The notes beneath the pieces are model-generated. The model ran no database searches and was not told the origin of the DNA. It was given only the letters and a program-made list of their open reading frames with translations. The translations under genes and the position numbers were made by a program. This document shows positions 61,805 to 64,000 of a stretch of DNA of 64,000 nucleotides, in pieces. Source of the stretch: CAWGUU01 sp963825765 (GTDB taxonomy: Bacteria; Actinomycetota; Acidimicrobiia; Acidimicrobiales; AC-14); assembly GCA_963825765.1 (NCBI GenBank), contig CAWGUU010000014.1, positions 372,001-436,000 of the forward strand. The letters run 5' to 3'. Each line of letters opens with the position of its first letter. Position 1 is the stretch's first letter.

Positions 61805-62368
61805 TCAGGTAGGAGGATCTGCTGGGGCGGCGAGGAAGGCCCGGCCTCGGGGCGACAGCCGGTAGCCGATCTCGAGGCTCTCGGTGAGACCGAGGGCCTT
61901 CAGCCGGCGGACCCTCGTCTTGAACTGCTGACGGTCGACGCCGGCGACGGCCGCCAGCGTGGTGCTGACGACGGCCGGGTTGCCGTCGATGAGCCGCAGG
62001 GTGGGGACCGCCCATTCGAGGCGGCGCAGCGTGGCCCGTAGTCGTTCGACCTCGTCGGGGCCGAGGTCGTCGTGGCGACGGAGCTCGTCCCTTGGGTCGT
62101 CGCCGAGGCGGTGGAAGCGGATCCGGTAGAGGGTTCCGTCCGGTCGCTGGTCGGCAAGGGCTTCGCCGCGGGTGCCGTAGCCGGCGGCCCGGGCGTCGCC
62201 GTCGGTGACGTCACCGGGTTCGATGGGCTCCAGGGCGTCGATGGCGAGCAGCCCGCCCGGCGACTGGAGGGTCCCGCCCGCCTTCACCGACGGCCGCTTC
62301 CACCGCCGGAAGGCCACGGTGACCGAGCCGTCGGCCAGGCCGTCCCAGAACCGTCGTGGGAACAGCAT
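61805..62368 (-). CDS. Hypothetical protein with ASCH-like and winged-helix-like parts
   Basis: A 187-residue protein. The N-terminal half (MLFPRRFWDGLADGSVTVAF, then GGLLAIDALEPIEPGDVTD) resembles ASCH/PUA-like RNA-binding folds. The C-terminal half (VSTTLAAVAGVDRQQFKTRV, RRLKALGLTESLEIGYRLS) looks like a winged helix. It starts 6 bp after the TetR gene on the same strand, so the two are probably one operon. Function unknown. Confidence 0.7.
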   Translation of the reverse strand: MLFPRRFWDGLADGSVTVAFRRWKRPSVKAGGTLQSPGGLLAIDALEPIEPGDVTDGDARAAGYGTRGEALADQRPDGTLYRIRFHRLGDDPRDELRRHDDLGPDEVERLRATLRRLEWAVPTLRLIDGNPAVVSTTLAAVAGVDRQQFKTRVRRLKALGLTESLEIGYRLSPRGRAFLAAPADPPT

Positions 62369-62374
62369 CCGCGC

Positions 62375-63043
62375 TCAGCCGTAGGCGGCGAGGAACATGC
62401 GGACGCCGTCCTCTGCCCACTTTTCGACGTCGGCGGGGTCGGGAGGGCCGTCCTCGCCGAGGAGCATGGCGTGGTTCAGCGGCGCCGACATGACCAGCCA
62501 GTTGAACTGGGCGGCCGCCAGGAGGGGGTCCTCGAGGTGCAGCAGGCCCCGGGCGGCGAGGCGCTCGAAGGCGGTGGCCAGGGCCGGTATGGCGCGCCCG
62601 GGACCCCGCTCGTAGAAGATTCTGCCGAGCTCGGGGAAGCGGCTGGCCTCGCCGATCACGAGGCGGCGGAGTTGGAGTATCCGAGGCTGCATCACCAGCA
62701 CGAGCTGGCGCCGGGCCAGCCGACGGAGATCGGCCTCGACGTCGCCGCTGTCCTGAAGGCCGCGCACCTCGTCGTGGACAGGGTCGCTGGCCTCGTTCAC
62801 CGTGGTGGTGACGATCTCGGAGAAGAGACGCTGCTTGTCGGCGAAGTGCTTGTAGACGGTCTGCTTCGAGACCCCGGCGGCGGCCGCGATCTCGTCCATG
62901 CTCGTGCCCCGGTAGCCACCGCGGAGAAAGGCGGACGTGGCGGCGTCAACGATCGCCCGCCGCTTGCGGGTCGACCGCCGATCGTCCTCGACGTCGGCGA
63001 CGGGGGTCGCCCGGGATCCGTCCGCCTTTGCCATACGACCCAT
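62375..63043 (-). CDS. TetR/AcrR-family regulator
   Basis: A 222-residue repressor. The N-terminal HTH (residues about 28-75) reads AIVDAATSAFLRGGYRGTSM, then AAAAGVSKQTVYKHFADKQR. The ligand-binding half is of the AefR-like/TetR_C type (FERLAARGLLHLEDPLLAAA). The start is ATG 63043 or ATG 63034. A perfect palindrome at 63051-63084 lies 8 bp before it and upstream of the divergent lactonase gene, so it probably represses itself and that gene. Confidence 0.92.
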   Translation of the reverse strand: MGRMAKADGSRATPVADVEDDRRSTRKRRAIVDAATSAFLRGGYRGTSMDEIAAAAGVSKQTVYKHFADKQRLFSEIVTTTVNEASDPVHDEVRGLQDSGDVEADLRRLARRQLVLVMQPRILQLRRLVIGEASRFPELGRIFYERGPGRAIPALATAFERLAARGLLHLEDPLLAAAQFNWLVMSAPLNHAMLLGEDGPPDPADVEKWAEDGVRMFLAAYG

Positions 63044-63050
63044 AGTACTG

Positions 63051-63084
63051 GACCGTACAGTACCGAGAATGGTACTGTACGGTC
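63051..63084. promoter_or_regulatory. TetR-type operator
   Basis: A perfect 14-bp inverted repeat, GACCGTACAGTACC at 63051-63064 and its complement at 63071-63084, with a 6-bp spacer, lies in the 77-bp divergent gap. Each arm also contains GTAC half-palindromes, allowing cooperative binding of two dimers. Confidence 0.8.
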
Positions 63085-63120
63085 TAGTTCTCAGAAACCT
63101 GCGAGTGCGAGGAGGACGAG

Positions 63121-64000
63121 ATGACCCAGATGCCGATGACCGAGCAGATGACCGAGCCCCGGGTGCTGGCCAGCGGGTTCGCCTACGTCGAGTCGCCCCG
63201 CTGGCACGACGGCCGGCTCTGGTTCGCCCACTGGGGCGCCGAGGAGATCGTGGCCGTCGACCTGGAGGGCAACAGCGAGGTTGTCGGGCACGGCCCGCCC
63301 GGCCTCGGGTGGTCGATCGACTGGCTACCCGACGGCCGCCTGCTGGTGACGGGCCGGGAGCTCATGCGCCGGGAGCCCGACGGGTCGATGGTGCGCCATG
63401 CCGACCTGACCGCCATCACGCCCTACGGCTGGAACGAGATCGTCGTGGACGGGCGGGGCAACATCTACGTCAACAGCCTCTGCTTCGACTTCGGGGCGGG
63501 CGAGGCGCCGAAGGCCGGGATCATCGCCCTGGTCACACCAGACGGCTCGGCCCGCCAGGTCGCCGACGGCATCGAGTTCCCGAACGGCATGGTCGTCACG
63601 CCCGACAACTCCACCCTGATCGTCGCCGAGTCCTTCGCCGGCCGGCTCACCGCATTCGACATCGAGACGGACGGCGGCCTGTCGAACCGGCGCGTCTGGG
63701 CCGCCGGTGTCGGCCCGGACGGCATCTGCATCGACGCCGAGGGCGCCGTCTGGACGTCGTCGTCGGACACCCGCACCCACACCGGGCTGGATGAGAGTCC
63801 CGAGGGCACGTGCATACGGGTCCGAGAGGGTGGCGAGGAGCTCGAGAGGATCGAGCTCGACCGGGCCGGGTTCGCCTGCATGCTCGGCGGCCCCGACGGG
63901 CGGACCCTGTTCATGCTGGCGAACGAGTGGCGTGGCATCGAGAAGGTCGGCGAGGCGATCGCAGCCCGGACCGGGCAGGTGCTCGTCGCCGACGCGCCGG
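63121..64000 (+). CDS. SMP-30/gluconolactonase-family protein (3' truncated by window)
   Basis: A six-bladed propeller hydrolase, open to the window edge (293 residues visible). ESPRWHDGRLWFAHWGAEE gives the N-terminal metal Glu, NEIVVDGRGNIYVN the Asn ligand, IEFPNGMVVTPDNSTLIVAE the central motif and GPDGICIDAEGAVWTSS the catalytic Asp region. It probably opens a lactone. GGAGGACGAG precedes ATG 63121. It is divergent from, and probably controlled by, the TetR regulator; a role in catabolism or detoxification is inference. Confidence 0.9.
   Translation, partial: MTQMPMTEQMTEPRVLASGFAYVESPRWHDGRLWFAHWGAEEIVAVDLEGNSEVVGHGPPGLGWSIDWLPDGRLLVTGRELMRREPDGSMVRHADLTAITPYGWNEIVVDGRGNIYVNSLCFDFGAGEAPKAGIIALVTPDGSARQVADGIEFPNGMVVTPDNSTLIVAESFAGRLTAFDIETDGGLSNRRVWAAGVGPDGICIDAEGAVWTSSSDTRTHTGLDESPEGTCIRVREGGEELERIELDRAGFACMLGGPDGRTLFMLANEWRGIEKVGEAIAARTGQVLVADAP

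Overview
The window is high-GC DNA with dense, overlapping gene packing and many GTG/TTG starts. It carries coenzyme F420 biosynthesis genes (cofD, cofE), an F420-type PPOX protein, a frameshifted PIG-L deacetylase gene and secreted proteins ending in repeated FG-GAP-like units. Several genes have a TANNNT motif 6-7 nt before the start codon, a leaderless arrangement. Together these point to an actinobacterium, possibly Acidimicrobiia; the class is inference, since no rRNA or marker gene is present.

Layout. 1-12.4 kb: sugar-nucleotide and glycan genes (NDP-sugar pyrophosphorylase, two epimerases, a UDP-sugar dehydrogenase, a GT2, two large membrane proteins), with cofD-cofE inserted on the minus strand. 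12.4-18.5 kb: minus-strand PIG-L deacetylase, L,D-transpeptidase and a 1365-residue double-module membrane protein. 18.5-24.1 kb: coiled-coil methyltransferase, Wzt-like ATPase, GT2-GT4 fusion and Wzm-like permease, tightly coupled, forming an ABC-type polysaccharide export unit. 24.1-28.9 kb: a three-gene operon of zinc-ribbon/Ig-like tail-anchored protein, CHAT caspase-like protein and ComEC-type metallo-beta-lactamase-fold protein. This is the strongest candidate for an undescribed system, plausibly a conflict or defence module.

28.9-36.7 kb: an accessory region with decayed small genes, two PPOX flavoproteins, an XRE-cupin regulator divergent from a dithiol-oxidase-like/methyltransferase fusion, and a tandem pair of tyrosine recombinases. 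It separates two closely related GT4 modules (20.7-23.3 kb and 36.7-38.1 kb) that are fused to different partners. 36.7-52.2 kb: GT4-YfhO-like fusion, secreted PGRP amidase, flippase, three GT2 enzymes, DUF2304 protein, a secreted beta-barrel protein, M23 peptidase and a PQQ-type beta-propeller lipoprotein. 52.2-57.6 kb: small and secreted proteins and a nucleotidyltransferase. 57.6-61.8 kb: coiled-coil protein, a large inverted repeat and three coupled GT4 genes. 61.8-64 kb: ASCH/winged-helix-like protein, TetR regulator with a clear palindromic operator, and a truncated SMP-30 lactonase gene.

Overall the window is a cell-surface polysaccharide and envelope locus with both ABC-type and flippase-type export, several wall hydrolases and an inserted accessory island. 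At least six genes show apparent single-base frameshifts, often at short G/C runs, so sequencing or assembly indels are as likely as real gene decay. I saw no tRNA, rRNA or CRISPR array.
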